The position numbers and the translations under genes are program-made. DNA of 64,000 bases from Gammaproteobacteria bacterium (GTDB lineage Bacteria > Pseudomonadota > Gammaproteobacteria > UBA6429 > Thiohalophilaceae), in contig JAOUNS010000001.1 of NCBI GenBank assembly GCA_029880855.1, positions 434,001-498,000 of the forward strand, written 5' to 3'. Positions 37,874 through 47,105 of the stretch are shown here, one piece after another; within the stretch, counting starts at the first letter, position 1, and each line of letters begins with the position of its first letter. The notes below the pieces were generated by a model that saw nothing but the letters and a program-made list of their open reading frames with translations, ran no database searches and was not told where the DNA came from.

Positions 37874-38620
37874 ATGTTCCCCATTGGCGACGACAACCCG
37901 CAAATCAACACCCCGATAGCGACTTATGTCATCATCGGCCTCAATGCGCTGGCCTGGTTGTTGTTGCAGGGGATGGGCAGCGGTTCGACGCTGAATGCCT
38001 CGGTCTGTCAGTATGGTCTGATCCCCGCCGATCTGTTCGGCGCCATGGAGGCGGCCAAGCCGGTCTGTCCGCCCGGTTCCGGCTGGAGCGGTCTGCTTAC
38101 CTCCATGTTTATGCACGGCAGCTGGATGCATATTCTTGGCAATATGTGGTTCCTGTGGGTCTTCGGTGACAATGTGGAAGATTCCATGGGTTCGGTACGC
38201 TTTGCGATCTTCTATGTGTTGTGCGGGTTAGGGGCGGCGGCCGCGCAGATCCTGAGTAATGTCCACTCCACCATCCCCATGGTGGGTGCGTCGGGTGCTA
38301 TCGGCGGTGTCATGGGGGCTTACCTCATGCTCTATCCCCGCGTGAAGGTGCATCTGCTGGTCTTTATCATCACCTTCCGTGTCCCGGCGGTGGCCATGCT
38401 GGGTTACTGGATCGCCGTGCAACTGCTGGGGGGCTTCTCCTCGCTGCACGCCTCCGGTGGCGGCGTCGCCTTCTGGGCCCATGTGGGCGGTTTTGCCGCC
38501 GGGGCGCTGCTGATCCTGGTGATGAAGGATGACGAGTTGCTGGTCAAACACGAGTTTCACGGCTGGAGCCAGAGCGCCGACCCGGCCGGTATCTGGGATG
38601 ATCCGGCCAATCGCCAGTAA
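37874..38620 (+). CDS. Rhomboid family intramembrane serine protease
   Basis: 248 residues, about six membrane helices. Rhomboid hallmarks: MFMHGSWMHILGNMWFLWVF with His/Asn, catalytic Ser in VGASGAIGG, and catalytic His in FWAHVGGFAAG. The soluble N-terminal loop carries two Cys. Cleaves membrane-anchored substrates; targets unknown. A second rhomboid follows 20 bases later. Confidence 0.9.
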   Translation: MFPIGDDNPQINTPIATYVIIGLNALAWLLLQGMGSGSTLNASVCQYGLIPADLFGAMEAAKPVCPPGSGWSGLLTSMFMHGSWMHILGNMWFLWVFGDNVEDSMGSVRFAIFYVLCGLGAAAAQILSNVHSTIPMVGASGAIGGVMGAYLMLYPRVKVHLLVFIITFRVPAVAMLGYWIAVQLLGGFSSLHASGGGVAFWAHVGGFAAGALLILVMKDDELLVKHEFHGWSQSADPAGIWDDPANRQ

Positions 38621-38640
38621 TCCACAAGAAAAAGTATTCC

Positions 38641-39243
38641 ATGGTCAATTTACCCTCACAGGAAGCACTCCTGCGCGACATCAAGCAGCACCCGCTCACG
38701 GTCCTGGTGATGGTTGTTTGCGGGGTGTTTTTTATTCTGCTGCAGACACACGGCTTGCGCGCCCTCGCCGGCTGGTTCATGCCCGCCTCACACGCCGAGT
38801 TGTTCCAGCTCAGCAACATCTGGAAGCTCTGGACACCGATCTTTGTTCATTACACACCCACACACCTGCTTGCCAATGTCGCTTTATGGTGGATTTTCGC
38901 AACGCGGATTGAAAAAGAGTCTCGCGCCAAGTTGCTCTTCATCACCCTGATCGCCGCCGCCGTGAGCAACTACTGCCAGTGGTATTATCGCGGCCCGGAC
39001 TTCGGCGGGCTGTCCGGTGTGGATTTCGCCCTGCTGGGTTATGTCTGGCTGCTGTATCGGTTCGGCGGCAAACAGCACTACCGTTTCGACCCCATACTGG
39101 GTATCCTGATGCTGGCTTTGATCCCGGTAGCGGCGACCGGCTACTTCGGCAAATATTCCGATTATGCCCATGTTTCCGGTCTGCTCTGCGGTATCGTTCT
39201 TGCCGGTATCAAGCTGCTGCGCCTGAAAATGGCCAAACAATAA
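38641..39243 (+). CDS. GlpG-like rhomboid protease
   Basis: 200 residues, about six helices. WTPIFVHYTPTHLLANVALWW, catalytic Ser in GGLSGVDFALLGYVWLLYR and His in YAHVSGLLCGIVLAG closely follow the GlpG pattern. It lacks the N-terminal cytoplasmic domain of E. coli GlpG. In tandem with the preceding rhomboid of a different subtype and close to the GNAT gene downstream. Confidence 0.88.
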   Translation: MVNLPSQEALLRDIKQHPLTVLVMVVCGVFFILLQTHGLRALAGWFMPASHAELFQLSNIWKLWTPIFVHYTPTHLLANVALWWIFATRIEKESRAKLLFITLIAAAVSNYCQWYYRGPDFGGLSGVDFALLGYVWLLYRFGGKQHYRFDPILGILMLALIPVAATGYFGKYSDYAHVSGLLCGIVLAGIKLLRLKMAKQ

Positions 39244-39272
39244 TCAACGATGAATTAACCAAGGAATCAAGC

Positions 39273-40094
39273 ATGGCTGAACTGCGCCCCATGTATATGA
39301 GCGACCTGAATACGGTAGTGAAAATTATTGAAGCCACCGATGAAGACGATGCCGAAGAAGCACGCGAGATCTATCAGGAATACGGTGTCGAAGGTCAATT
39401 TGTATTGGAACACGACAACAAGATCATCGGCGTCATCGGATATAGCGAAGTCCCCGGTACTGATGGCACCTACTGGCTCTCCTGGACCTACCTGGACCCC
39501 GCCTTTCAGGGGCTGGGCATGGGCAAGCAGATGTTGAACGATCTCCTCAACATGCTGCGGGAAAAAAATGGGCGCAAAATTTTCGTCAAGGTCTCCGATT
39601 ATGATGACCCCGAAGACGGCCGGGTTTATGAGCGCGCCATGAAACTGTACGAATCCGTCGGCTTTGTCGAGGAGCTGGTGGGCAAGGATTTTTACGATGA
39701 GGGTGAAAATCAGCACATTTACGGCCTCAAGTTGCGCGACGCTGCGTCCGATGAAGAAGACGAGGTCGAAATCGCTGACGAAAAACCGGTCATTCGCTTT
39801 GACGGCATGTATGAGATTGGCGATTCTGACGGCGCCTACACCTTTTCCTGGACCGTCAAAGACAACAAGGGCCTGTTTGAAAAACGTAATTTTACTGTGG
39901 AAGATCTCAGGCTCGGCATTGATGCGGTGCGTAACGAAGGCGGACGCAAGATATTTTTGACATTCCCGTCAAATTTGCCTTTAATTCATACACCCCTTCA
40001 AGCTGCGGGTTTTAAATTTGTCGGCCGTTTAACCGATTATTACGAAAAGGGTGTTCATGAACTGCATTTCACCCACGATCTGGGCAACGGCTGA
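39273..40094 (+). CDS. Tandem GNAT-domain protein
   Basis: 273 residues from the ATG at 39273 (AAGGAA upstream; the longer overlapping frame is not real). Residues 1-150 form a GNAT acetyltransferase domain with the acetyl-CoA loop in LDPAFQGLGMGKQMLNDLLN. An acidic linker follows. Residues about 170-273 look like a second, degenerate GNAT half without the QxxGxG loop. The substrate is unknown; the acidic surface suggests a basic or protein substrate. Confidence 0.8.
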   Translation: MAELRPMYMSDLNTVVKIIEATDEDDAEEAREIYQEYGVEGQFVLEHDNKIIGVIGYSEVPGTDGTYWLSWTYLDPAFQGLGMGKQMLNDLLNMLREKNGRKIFVKVSDYDDPEDGRVYERAMKLYESVGFVEELVGKDFYDEGENQHIYGLKLRDAASDEEDEVEIADEKPVIRFDGMYEIGDSDGAYTFSWTVKDNKGLFEKRNFTVEDLRLGIDAVRNEGGRKIFLTFPSNLPLIHTPLQAAGFKFVGRLTDYYEKGVHELHFTHDLGNG

Positions 40095-40121
40095 CCGTAA
40101 TTTGTACATAAGGAGTCTCTC

Positions 40122-40724
40122 ATGTTAAATCCATTTGGAAGAATAATTAAAACCGGTTTCCTCGCATTCGCTGTTGCGGGTATCGCACTCACCGCCGGCT
40201 GCTCTGATGAAGTAAAAGATGACGTCGATTTGAACCGTGTTCTCGACGTTACCGCTGATACCCTGACCACTTTCCAGAAAAAAGTTGACGCCGTCCCGGA
40301 AAAAGATCGTCATCCTGACAAGGCCTTCCTGGAATTCACCAAGGACCTGCAAGACAACTTTAACAAGGCCCAGCCACCGGTCTATAACAAAGGTGCAGTA
40401 CTGGCCAGCGCCCAGACCGACGCGTCCATCATGGCCTATAGCGACACCAACCAGAACGGTAAAGGTGATCGTGGTGAAGAGATCTTCATGATCGAAATCG
40501 ACGGCCAAAAGAACCGTATCATCGCCACCAGCTATACCGGTGCAGTAAGTGATCACTCCTTCAGCGGCACCGGCTTCCTGGCCGGCTATCTGGTCAGCAG
40601 CCTGCTGAACCGCCAGCGCGCCGCCGGTGTAGACACCAACAAACTGTCCAACAAGTCTCGTGTCTCCGCCACCCAGGCCGCCCGCTCTCGCGCCGGCTCA
40701 GGCAGCCACTCAAAAGGCAAGTAA
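40122..40724 (+). CDS. Lipoprotein with EF-hand-like loop
   Basis: 200 residues. Signal peptide with lipobox LTAGC, giving a lipidated Cys near residue 27. A loop SDTNQNGKGDRGEE resembles a calcium-binding EF-hand/dockerin loop. The C-terminus is Ser/Arg/Lys-rich and probably disordered. It has AAGGAG upstream and a terminator downstream. Function unknown. Confidence 0.75.
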   Translation: MLNPFGRIIKTGFLAFAVAGIALTAGCSDEVKDDVDLNRVLDVTADTLTTFQKKVDAVPEKDRHPDKAFLEFTKDLQDNFNKAQPPVYNKGAVLASAQTDASIMAYSDTNQNGKGDRGEEIFMIEIDGQKNRIIATSYTGAVSDHSFSGTGFLAGYLVSSLLNRQRAAGVDTNKLSNKSRVSATQAARSRAGSGSHSKGK

Positions 40725-40758
40725 CAGACAGGTCGGTTGTATTACAGATGGCAAGACA

Positions 40759-40798
40759 AAACCGGTTCGAAGCTGACACTTCGGACCGGTTTTTTTTT
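40759..40798 (+). terminator. Rho-independent terminator
   Basis: 14-bp stem (one G-T pair) with a CTGACA loop and a T run of about nine bases, directly after the lipoprotein gene. Confidence 0.92.
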
Positions 40799-40861
40799 AT
40801 AACAACAAATAAAATCACCCGGTAACACCGATTCCCCGATTAACCGGGTACGCGAGCTGCA

Positions 40862-42403
40862 ATGTCTACAACAAGTGAAAAATTTCAACCCATGACGGGT
40901 CAGCAGGAAGGCATCCTGCTGGTCTCGATTATGATCGTCGCCCTGTGCGGCATCATCTATGAACTCATCATCGGCACGGTCTCCAGTTACCTGCTGGGCA
41001 ACAGTGTCTACCAGTTCTCGCTCACCATCGGCTTCTTCATGTTCGCCATGGGGATAGGTTCACTGTTCTCCAAATACTTCAGCGATCAATATGTGCTGAA
41101 CTTTATTCGTGTCGAGATCGCCATCGCCCTGATCGGCGGGATATGCAGTCTGCTGTTGTTCATGGCCTTTCCCATGGCCCGCGCCATGTATGAGTTCGTC
41201 ATGTACAGCCTGATCCTGATCATCGGTTCACTGGTGGGCATGGAGATCCCCATCCTCACCACCCTGCTGGCACAACGCGAGACCACCAAAAAATCCATCG
41301 CCAATGTCATGTCGCTGGACTACATCGGCGCACTCATCGGCTCGGTCTCATTCCCGTTGCTGTTGTTACCGTCACTGGGGCTGGTGCGTTCATCCTTTGC
41401 CATCGGCCTGATCAATATCCTCGTGGCGATCATCAACGTCGTGATGTTCAAGGATTACCTGCCCAACTTCAAACGCATGTTCTATGCCTGCATCGCCATC
41501 CTGGCCCTGCTGGTCGCCTTTATTTTTTACGGCACCTGGCTCACGCGCTATGCTGAAAAACATCTCTACTTTGATCAGATTGTCTATTCCACACAGACGC
41601 CGTATCAAAAACTGGTGGTCACCCGCTCCACCACCACGCGGGAACAGCGGCTCTACATCGACGGCCATATCCAGTTCTCCAGTCGCGATGAATACCGCTA
41701 CCACGAAAACCTGATCCATCCGATCATGTCACTGCCCGGTCCGCGCAAAAACATTCTCATCCTTGGCGGCGGTGACGGCCTGGCGGCCCGCGAAATCCTT
41801 AAATACAAGGATGTGGAACTGATCCACCTGGTGGATATCGATCCGGAGATGATCCGACTCGGCCGCGAACTGCCGGTACTGGAACGACTTAACCAGGGCA
41901 GCATGTCCGATAAAAAACTCACCGCCTATGCGGAAGATGCCTTTACCTTCATCAATCGTCCCGGCATCAACTATGATCGGGTCATCATCGACATGCCCGA
42001 CCCGCATAACGAGGCGATCAACAAACTCTATTCACGCGAGTTCTACACCATGATCAAACGACGCATGAACCCGGACGCCGTTGTTGTCACGCAAAGCTCC
42101 TCGCCCTTTTTCACCCCGCGCACCTTCTGGTGTATCGAAACCACACTGAATAATGTCTTCAAACACACCATGAGCTACCACACCTCACTGCCCTCTTTCG
42201 GCATCTGGGGCTTTAACATGGCGCGCAACGATGCAAAATTCCCGGACAAGTTCCACTTCGACATCCCCACCCGCGCCATCACTGACGACACCATGATCGC
42301 CGCCCTGATCTTCCCCAAAGATATGATGCGCAGAACAACCCCGGTCAACTCCATCATGGAACCCAAACTCTACCAGCTCTATATCGAAGACCTGCAACAC
42401 TAG
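40862..42403 (+). CDS. Membrane-bound spermidine-synthase-like protein
   Basis: 513 residues. The N-terminal half has about seven membrane helices. The C-terminal half (about 235-505) is a spermidine-synthase-like Rossmann domain with ILILGGGDGLAARE, HLVDIDPEMI and VIIDMPDPHN. Aminopropyl transfer from decarboxylated AdoMet is the family activity, but membrane-fused members are poorly studied and the acceptor is uncertain. Monocistronic between a terminator and the next gene. Confidence 0.82.
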   Translation: MSTTSEKFQPMTGQQEGILLVSIMIVALCGIIYELIIGTVSSYLLGNSVYQFSLTIGFFMFAMGIGSLFSKYFSDQYVLNFIRVEIAIALIGGICSLLLFMAFPMARAMYEFVMYSLILIIGSLVGMEIPILTTLLAQRETTKKSIANVMSLDYIGALIGSVSFPLLLLPSLGLVRSSFAIGLINILVAIINVVMFKDYLPNFKRMFYACIAILALLVAFIFYGTWLTRYAEKHLYFDQIVYSTQTPYQKLVVTRSTTTREQRLYIDGHIQFSSRDEYRYHENLIHPIMSLPGPRKNILILGGGDGLAAREILKYKDVELIHLVDIDPEMIRLGRELPVLERLNQGSMSDKKLTAYAEDAFTFINRPGINYDRVIIDMPDPHNEAINKLYSREFYTMIKRRMNPDAVVVTQSSSPFFTPRTFWCIETTLNNVFKHTMSYHTSLPSFGIWGFNMARNDAKFPDKFHFDIPTRAITDDTMIAALIFPKDMMRRTTPVNSIMEPKLYQLYIEDLQH

Positions 42404-42479
42404 GACTCAACAGGGCGGCCTATACCCATACAGCTCGGTTTGGTGTAGTCTAAAACACCAAACATAAGGATATGCCGCT

Positions 42480-43496
42480 ATGTGGGAAACACTGTCTGCC
42501 AAGCTTGCCCCCATCTTTGTCATCTTTATGCCGATCACCACCGGCATCATTATTGGCGTGTCCAGTCGTGGTAAATATGGTCGTGCGACCGAAAAGAAAA
42601 TGGCCGCGCTGTGTGAAGGCGCCGCCCTCAAGGGTTTCCTACCCTTTTTCGTCATCGAATCCATCCATAAAACCACGCTGGGTGTGGATCTGGTGCTCGG
42701 TTTTATTATCGGCTTTCTGTTGCCCCTGCTCGCTTATCTTGGCATGCTGCTGTACGGCGCAATCTTCACCGGCAAACAATTTCTGCCGCCCCGCATCCGC
42801 GACCTGCGCATCCTTACTGCAACGTATGGTGGCGGCAACCGTGGCACCGCACTGTTTGTTTTATTATTCGCCGCCTCGGCCCACTATCAGGACTACCTGA
42901 AATGGTTTGCCATTGTCGATCTGGGCAACTTCATTTGCCTGTTACTGATCATCTCCTGGCTCATCGCCAAACAATACGGCACACCCGCTCTCGACAACAA
43001 AGGCCTGTTGCAGCGCCTGCTCAGTAATTATGCCGTGACCATGGTCCTGCTGGTCGGTTTCTACTTCATCCTGGTCAACACCACCAGCTGGTTTGAGGCC
43101 TTTCTTGCCGAGACCGTCGAATTCCGTAAAGTAATGTTTTCCTTTTTTGTCTTTATGGCCATCGCCTTGCGCTTTGAACACGGTACACTGAAAAACTTTT
43201 TCATCGACCTGCTTGCCTTCTTCTCCGCCCGGATCTTCACCGCCGTGGTAACACTGTTACTGCTGATGCTCCTGTCACTCACCCCATTCCTGACAAACTT
43301 CCTGCCCATCTATCTGGCCGTCATCATTCTGCTGCTCATGCCACCCAGTTCATTCGTCCCCTCCATGTTTGGCGGCTCAAAAGCCGACGACAAAACCCTG
43401 GGCTATGTCAACGGCTTCACTGCCGCCGTGAATGTCTTCTACCTCGGCCTGATCGTTCTGGGCGTCGTCAGCGCCATTGTTCAGGTCATGCAATAA
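42480..43496 (+). CDS. Multi-pass permease-like membrane protein
   Basis: 338 residues with about nine or ten hydrophobic helices. A conserved-looking loop TATYGGGNRGTALFVLLF occurs near residue 120, and PPSSFVPSMFGGSKADDK late in the protein. The overall shape recalls auxin-efflux-carrier/bile-acid-symporter-type transporters, though no signature is decisive. The sirtuin gene follows 15 bases later, so they may be cotranscribed. Confidence 0.6.
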   Translation: MWETLSAKLAPIFVIFMPITTGIIIGVSSRGKYGRATEKKMAALCEGAALKGFLPFFVIESIHKTTLGVDLVLGFIIGFLLPLLAYLGMLLYGAIFTGKQFLPPRIRDLRILTATYGGGNRGTALFVLLFAASAHYQDYLKWFAIVDLGNFICLLLIISWLIAKQYGTPALDNKGLLQRLLSNYAVTMVLLVGFYFILVNTTSWFEAFLAETVEFRKVMFSFFVFMAIALRFEHGTLKNFFIDLLAFFSARIFTAVVTLLLLMLLSLTPFLTNFLPIYLAVIILLLMPPSSFVPSMFGGSKADDKTLGYVNGFTAAVNVFYLGLIVLGVVSAIVQVMQ

Positions 43497-43511
43497 CGCG
43501 GTACTGATGGC

Positions 43512-44219
43512 ATGTCACGACCCATCGACCACAACAAAATCGTTATCCTCACCGGCGCCGGCGTCAGTGCGGAGAGCGGTCTGCAAACCTTTCGTGATTC
43601 AGACGGACTGTGGAACAACTACAACGTCGCCGATGTGGCCACGCCGCAGGCCTGGCAACGCAATCCGCAGCTGGTGCTCGATTTCTATAATCATCGACGC
43701 AGCGAAGCGGCCAAAGCCCAACCCAACGCCGCCCATCTCGCCATCGCCGAACTGGAAAAAAACTTCGACGTCACGGTCATCACCCAAAACGTCGACGACC
43801 TGCACGAACGCGCCGGCTCCAGCAACGTGATCCACATCCACGGTGAACTGAACAAAGTACGCAGCACCCTCGACCCCGAGTTGATCTACAACATCGGCGA
43901 CAAACCCATCAAGCCGGGCGACACCTGCGACAAGGGCGCACAACTGCGGCCCCACATCGTCTGGTTCGGCGAAATACCCGAACACATGGACACCGCAAGC
44001 CAACACCTCAAAACCGCCGGCAAGGTACTGGTCATCGGCACCTCGTTAGCAGTCTACCCCGCCGCCGGTTTATTGAAAAAGGCCCGCCACCACGCCGAAA
44101 AAATCATCGTCGCCCTCGACATCGAACGCAAACCCTACGGCTACACCTGGTTGCGCGGCAAGGCAGGCGACATCGTGCCGCATATCGTGAATTGCTGGCT
44201 GGAAGGAAGACGGCCATAA
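43512..44219 (+). CDS. Sir2-type NAD-dependent deacylase
   Basis: 235 residues. Sirtuin motifs: GAGVSAESGLQTFRDSDG, ITQNVDDLHERAG, HIHGEL (catalytic His), PHIVWFGE, VIGTSLAVYPAA. The FYNHRRSE stretch has the Tyr-x-x-Arg pair that favours succinyl/malonyl removal in SIRT5/CobB. The usual four zinc cysteines between HIHGEL and PHIVWF are absent (only one Cys, in GDTCDKG), so it belongs to the zinc-less group. Confidence 0.88.
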   Translation: MSRPIDHNKIVILTGAGVSAESGLQTFRDSDGLWNNYNVADVATPQAWQRNPQLVLDFYNHRRSEAAKAQPNAAHLAIAELEKNFDVTVITQNVDDLHERAGSSNVIHIHGELNKVRSTLDPELIYNIGDKPIKPGDTCDKGAQLRPHIVWFGEIPEHMDTASQHLKTAGKVLVIGTSLAVYPAAGLLKKARHHAEKIIVALDIERKPYGYTWLRGKAGDIVPHIVNCWLEGRRP

Positions 44220-44241
44220 TTAACCTGGCGAACTCACAGCA

Positions 44242-44565
44242 ATGACAGGCAATACATTTAAACGCTATCCACACATCAATGATCTGCTACAGCACTATGT
44301 AGATGAATTTGATGACAAGAAAATTGCTGCCATCATAAACAACGGCGTGGACAATGAAGAAGAAGCCATCGCATTCTCCCGATTCGTCTGGCGCATGGCC
44401 GGCCAAATGAATGAAGATGAGAGAGATGGGAAAGTTGTATTAGGAAGTACTGATAATAGTGAAATGTTCCCTGATCTGGATTACGAAATCACAAAATATA
44501 TGAAGAGCGCTGGTTTTTACAGTACATGGGATAAAATTTCAAAGGAAGAAGCCGAAACCGATTAA
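44242..44565 (+). CDS. Hypothetical acidic protein (107 aa)
   Basis: Soluble, acidic, helical small protein; no family recognised. Sits between the sirtuin and HIT genes on the same strand with short gaps and lower GC than both, suggesting a more recent arrival. Start not supported by a clear Shine-Dalgarno. Confidence 0.55.
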   Translation: MTGNTFKRYPHINDLLQHYVDEFDDKKIAAIINNGVDNEEEAIAFSRFVWRMAGQMNEDERDGKVVLGSTDNSEMFPDLDYEITKYMKSAGFYSTWDKISKEEAETD

Positions 44566-44601
44566 CTGCACAATGATGCTAACCCATTATTAACACCAGC
44601 C

Positions 44602-44991
44602 ATGCACCACTGCCCATTCTGCCAATTACTCACCGACCCGCACAACAACCGGATCACAGCGCAAAATGCGCATGCTGTGGTGATCCGGGACGGCTACCCG
44701 GTCAGTCCCGGCCACAGCCTGATCATCCCCAGGCGGCACCTCGGTTCATTTTTCGATCTCGACCCGGCAGAACGGGAGGCCGTGCTTGCCCTGCTCGAAT
44801 TAACAAAAGCGGCCCTGGACAAGGAATACCGGCCCGACAGCTATAATATCGGTATTAACGACGGCGAGGCCGCCGGGCAGACAGTACCTCACCTGCACAT
44901 TCATCTCATTCCACGCTACCGGGGTGATGTGCCGGACCCAAGGGGTGGGGTAAGATGGGTGATTCCGGACAAAGCCGTCTATTGGGACTAA
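44602..44991 (+). CDS. HIT family hydrolase
   Basis: 129 residues. N-terminal CPFC metal pair, SPGHSLIIPRRH, and the histidine triad HLHIHLIPR near residue 98. Nucleotide hydrolase/transferase of the HIT superfamily, likely acting on dinucleoside polyphosphates or adenylated products. It ends five bases before the DUF3883 nuclease gene. Confidence 0.88.
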   Translation: MHHCPFCQLLTDPHNNRITAQNAHAVVIRDGYPVSPGHSLIIPRRHLGSFFDLDPAEREAVLALLELTKAALDKEYRPDSYNIGINDGEAAGQTVPHLHIHLIPRYRGDVPDPRGGVRWVIPDKAVYWD

Positions 44992-44995
44992 TACC

Positions 44996-46297
44996 ATGAC
45001 ACTGGAAACATACCGACAAGCCTTTCGCAATCTCAGGGTGAACCACAAACACGGCCACGCCAGCCCGCATAAGGTCTGTATGTTACTGGCGGTGATGGAC
45101 CTCATGGCAGAGAGTGAGATCAGCGAAAATAAAATCTATTATACTGACACACTGCTGGATCGATACCATGTGCATTTCTCCACATTGGAGTCAGCAATCG
45201 ATCATCCCAACCCCCAGCTACCCTTTTACCATCTAAAGAGCGAACAATTCTGGCACCACCGGATCAAACAAGGCCGTGAATCGGAGTATCACGCCTACGA
45301 TACCACCATGTCACAAAAGGTATTGCGCGAAAATATTGACTACGCCTATCTTGATGATGAACTGTTCGAATACCTCAAATACTCAACCACCCGTGAATTG
45401 CTAAAGCAAGACCTAAGACAAAACCTCGATCCGCACCTGCGCAACGAAGCAAATGACGCTCATGGCGCATGGTCAGTGGAAGAGTGTGAATTGATCACTG
45501 CCGATTATATCGAAATGCTGATCAAAGAATTAAACGGTCAACCCTATAACAAGACGAAACATCGCAGAGAACTCAGCCCATTATTAAATAACCGTAGTGA
45601 CGGCTCTATTGAGTTTAAACACCAAAACATCAGCGCCGTCCTCATCGATCTGGATCTGCCATATATCCAGGGCTACAAACCAAGATTCAATACACAACAA
45701 CTCCTGCATAACGTGGTCGCTGCTCAAGTCACCAGCCGCTTCAAACAACTAATAAGCAGTGTAGAAAAACTGATCGACGACGCACCGGAACAAAGCCCCG
45801 ATAGAGACTGGCAGCAGATCCTCGTCGAAGCGCCCGCCATGGATAATGAAATCAGAGAACCCGCACCACGCAGCTACAGCCCGAGGATATACGACTATAC
45901 GGAACGTGAAGCCCGCAACCGCAGCCTCGGCCAACGGGGCGAAGCCTTCGTACTGGAATTTGAACAACAGCGACTCAAATATATCGGCCGCGCTGATCTG
46001 GTGAGACAGATCGAATGGACCAGCAAGGAAAAAGGCGATGGCGCCGGATACGACATCCGCTCCTTCCGCAAAGACGGGGAAGAACTCTACATCGAGGTCA
46101 AAACCACCAATGCCGGGATCTACCAACCCTTCCTGATCTCCGATAACGAAGTGGCCTTTTCCCAAGACCATGCTGATCAATATTCACTCTATAGAGTATT
46201 TGAATATCGACAGGCACCGAAGATTTACCGACTGGATGGCAACGTGCGGGATCATACTATCTTAAAGGCGAAGCAGTATCAGGCGAGTTTTAGATAA
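44996..46297 (+). CDS. DUF3883 nuclease with DNA-sulfur-recognition-like N-terminus
   Basis: 433 residues. Residues about 1-110 (SPHKVCMLLAVMDLMAE, LPFYHLKSEQFWHH) resemble the sulfur-binding domain of ScoMcrA-type enzymes, which read phosphorothioate DNA. A middle domain (150-245; EFKHQNISAVLIDLDLPYIQ) is often found with McrA/DUF3883 proteins. Residues 305-430 are a clear DUF3883 (NOV) domain with a PD-(D/E)xK-like GAGYDIRSF...YIEVKTT core. I infer a type IV, modification-dependent restriction nuclease. It follows the HIT gene by four bases and is just upstream of the AT-rich defence block. Confidence 0.75.
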   Translation: MTLETYRQAFRNLRVNHKHGHASPHKVCMLLAVMDLMAESEISENKIYYTDTLLDRYHVHFSTLESAIDHPNPQLPFYHLKSEQFWHHRIKQGRESEYHAYDTTMSQKVLRENIDYAYLDDELFEYLKYSTTRELLKQDLRQNLDPHLRNEANDAHGAWSVEECELITADYIEMLIKELNGQPYNKTKHRRELSPLLNNRSDGSIEFKHQNISAVLIDLDLPYIQGYKPRFNTQQLLHNVVAAQVTSRFKQLISSVEKLIDDAPEQSPDRDWQQILVEAPAMDNEIREPAPRSYSPRIYDYTEREARNRSLGQRGEAFVLEFEQQRLKYIGRADLVRQIEWTSKEKGDGAGYDIRSFRKDGEELYIEVKTTNAGIYQPFLISDNEVAFSQDHADQYSLYRVFEYRQAPKIYRLDGNVRDHTILKAKQYQASFR

Positions 46298-46877
46298 ACA
46301 GCAAATATTGGCAATTGAAACCTGATATTACAACAGTCTCAACATCACAACAGGATTTTATCGAAGCTCAACAACAGCTACACCTAAAGAAAATCATGAA
46401 ATTTGTCCTGCCGAAAAGCATTAGGTGTTTTTTACATTTCGACGAGAGGTGTTGTTATAGCTGAATGTGTAATATGAGATTGATCATCGAGTGATTATCC
46501 ATTAATATTATGGGTGTTTTGTAATCTTTTTTTTCAGGTTCATCAAACTAAAATCTCTGGTAATCTGCTGATCTCAGTCTTAATAAATATAGTCCATATT
46601 TATTAGAAATCCTGAATATTATACAGAACTAATCTACTAGCTGCTTGCTATCCATGTATGAAGGGTGAGTAGTGGTTATCGTGATTTTTATTATTTTTTT
46701 ACGTCAAGTATTCACAATGCAAACAACCAAAACCAGAAAAATATATCTATACCACGACTACAATATCAATCAATATGACGCACATCGTGATAATACCACA
46801 TATATCAACCTTCGTTTCTTCATAGCGGGTAATACATCCTGCGCATAATTTAATTCAATTTCACCTAAATAAATACA
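46298..46877. other. AT-rich non-coding entry to the defence block
   Basis: GC content falls sharply here. No gene is seen. A 10-bp perfect palindromic pair (TAATAAATAT at 46581-46590, ATATTTATTA at 46596-46605, 5-base centre) may be an operator or weak terminator. Several TATAAT-like boxes are present, but none can be assigned. Confidence 0.4.
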
Positions 46878-47096
46878 ATGAATCTGACTCGTCAAACAAT
46901 ATCAAGTCAGAAGTATTTTCAGAATAATAAGTTCGGCGAACCCTTAGATTTTATTGGATTTCATCAATATGAAAGTTTCCCGCACTCAAACGAAGTGATA
47001 GAATCTGAGAATTATCTGCAAAATACGCAGGCCCGTGATATGCCCCAAATTGATAGAGGCGTATCTGTTTTTTTATTATTTCACAAGACCATTTGA
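46878..47096 (+). CDS. Possible small ORF preceding the methyltransferase
   Basis: 72 codons, polar sequence with no recognised motif and no Shine-Dalgarno. Its stop lies nine bases before the methyltransferase ATG, so it could be a small coupled gene or leader. It could equally be chance in AT-rich DNA. Confidence 0.3.
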   Translation: MNLTRQTISSQKYFQNNKFGEPLDFIGFHQYESFPHSNEVIESENYLQNTQARDMPQIDRGVSVFLLFHKTI

Positions 47097-47105
47097 ATAG
47101 GCTGG

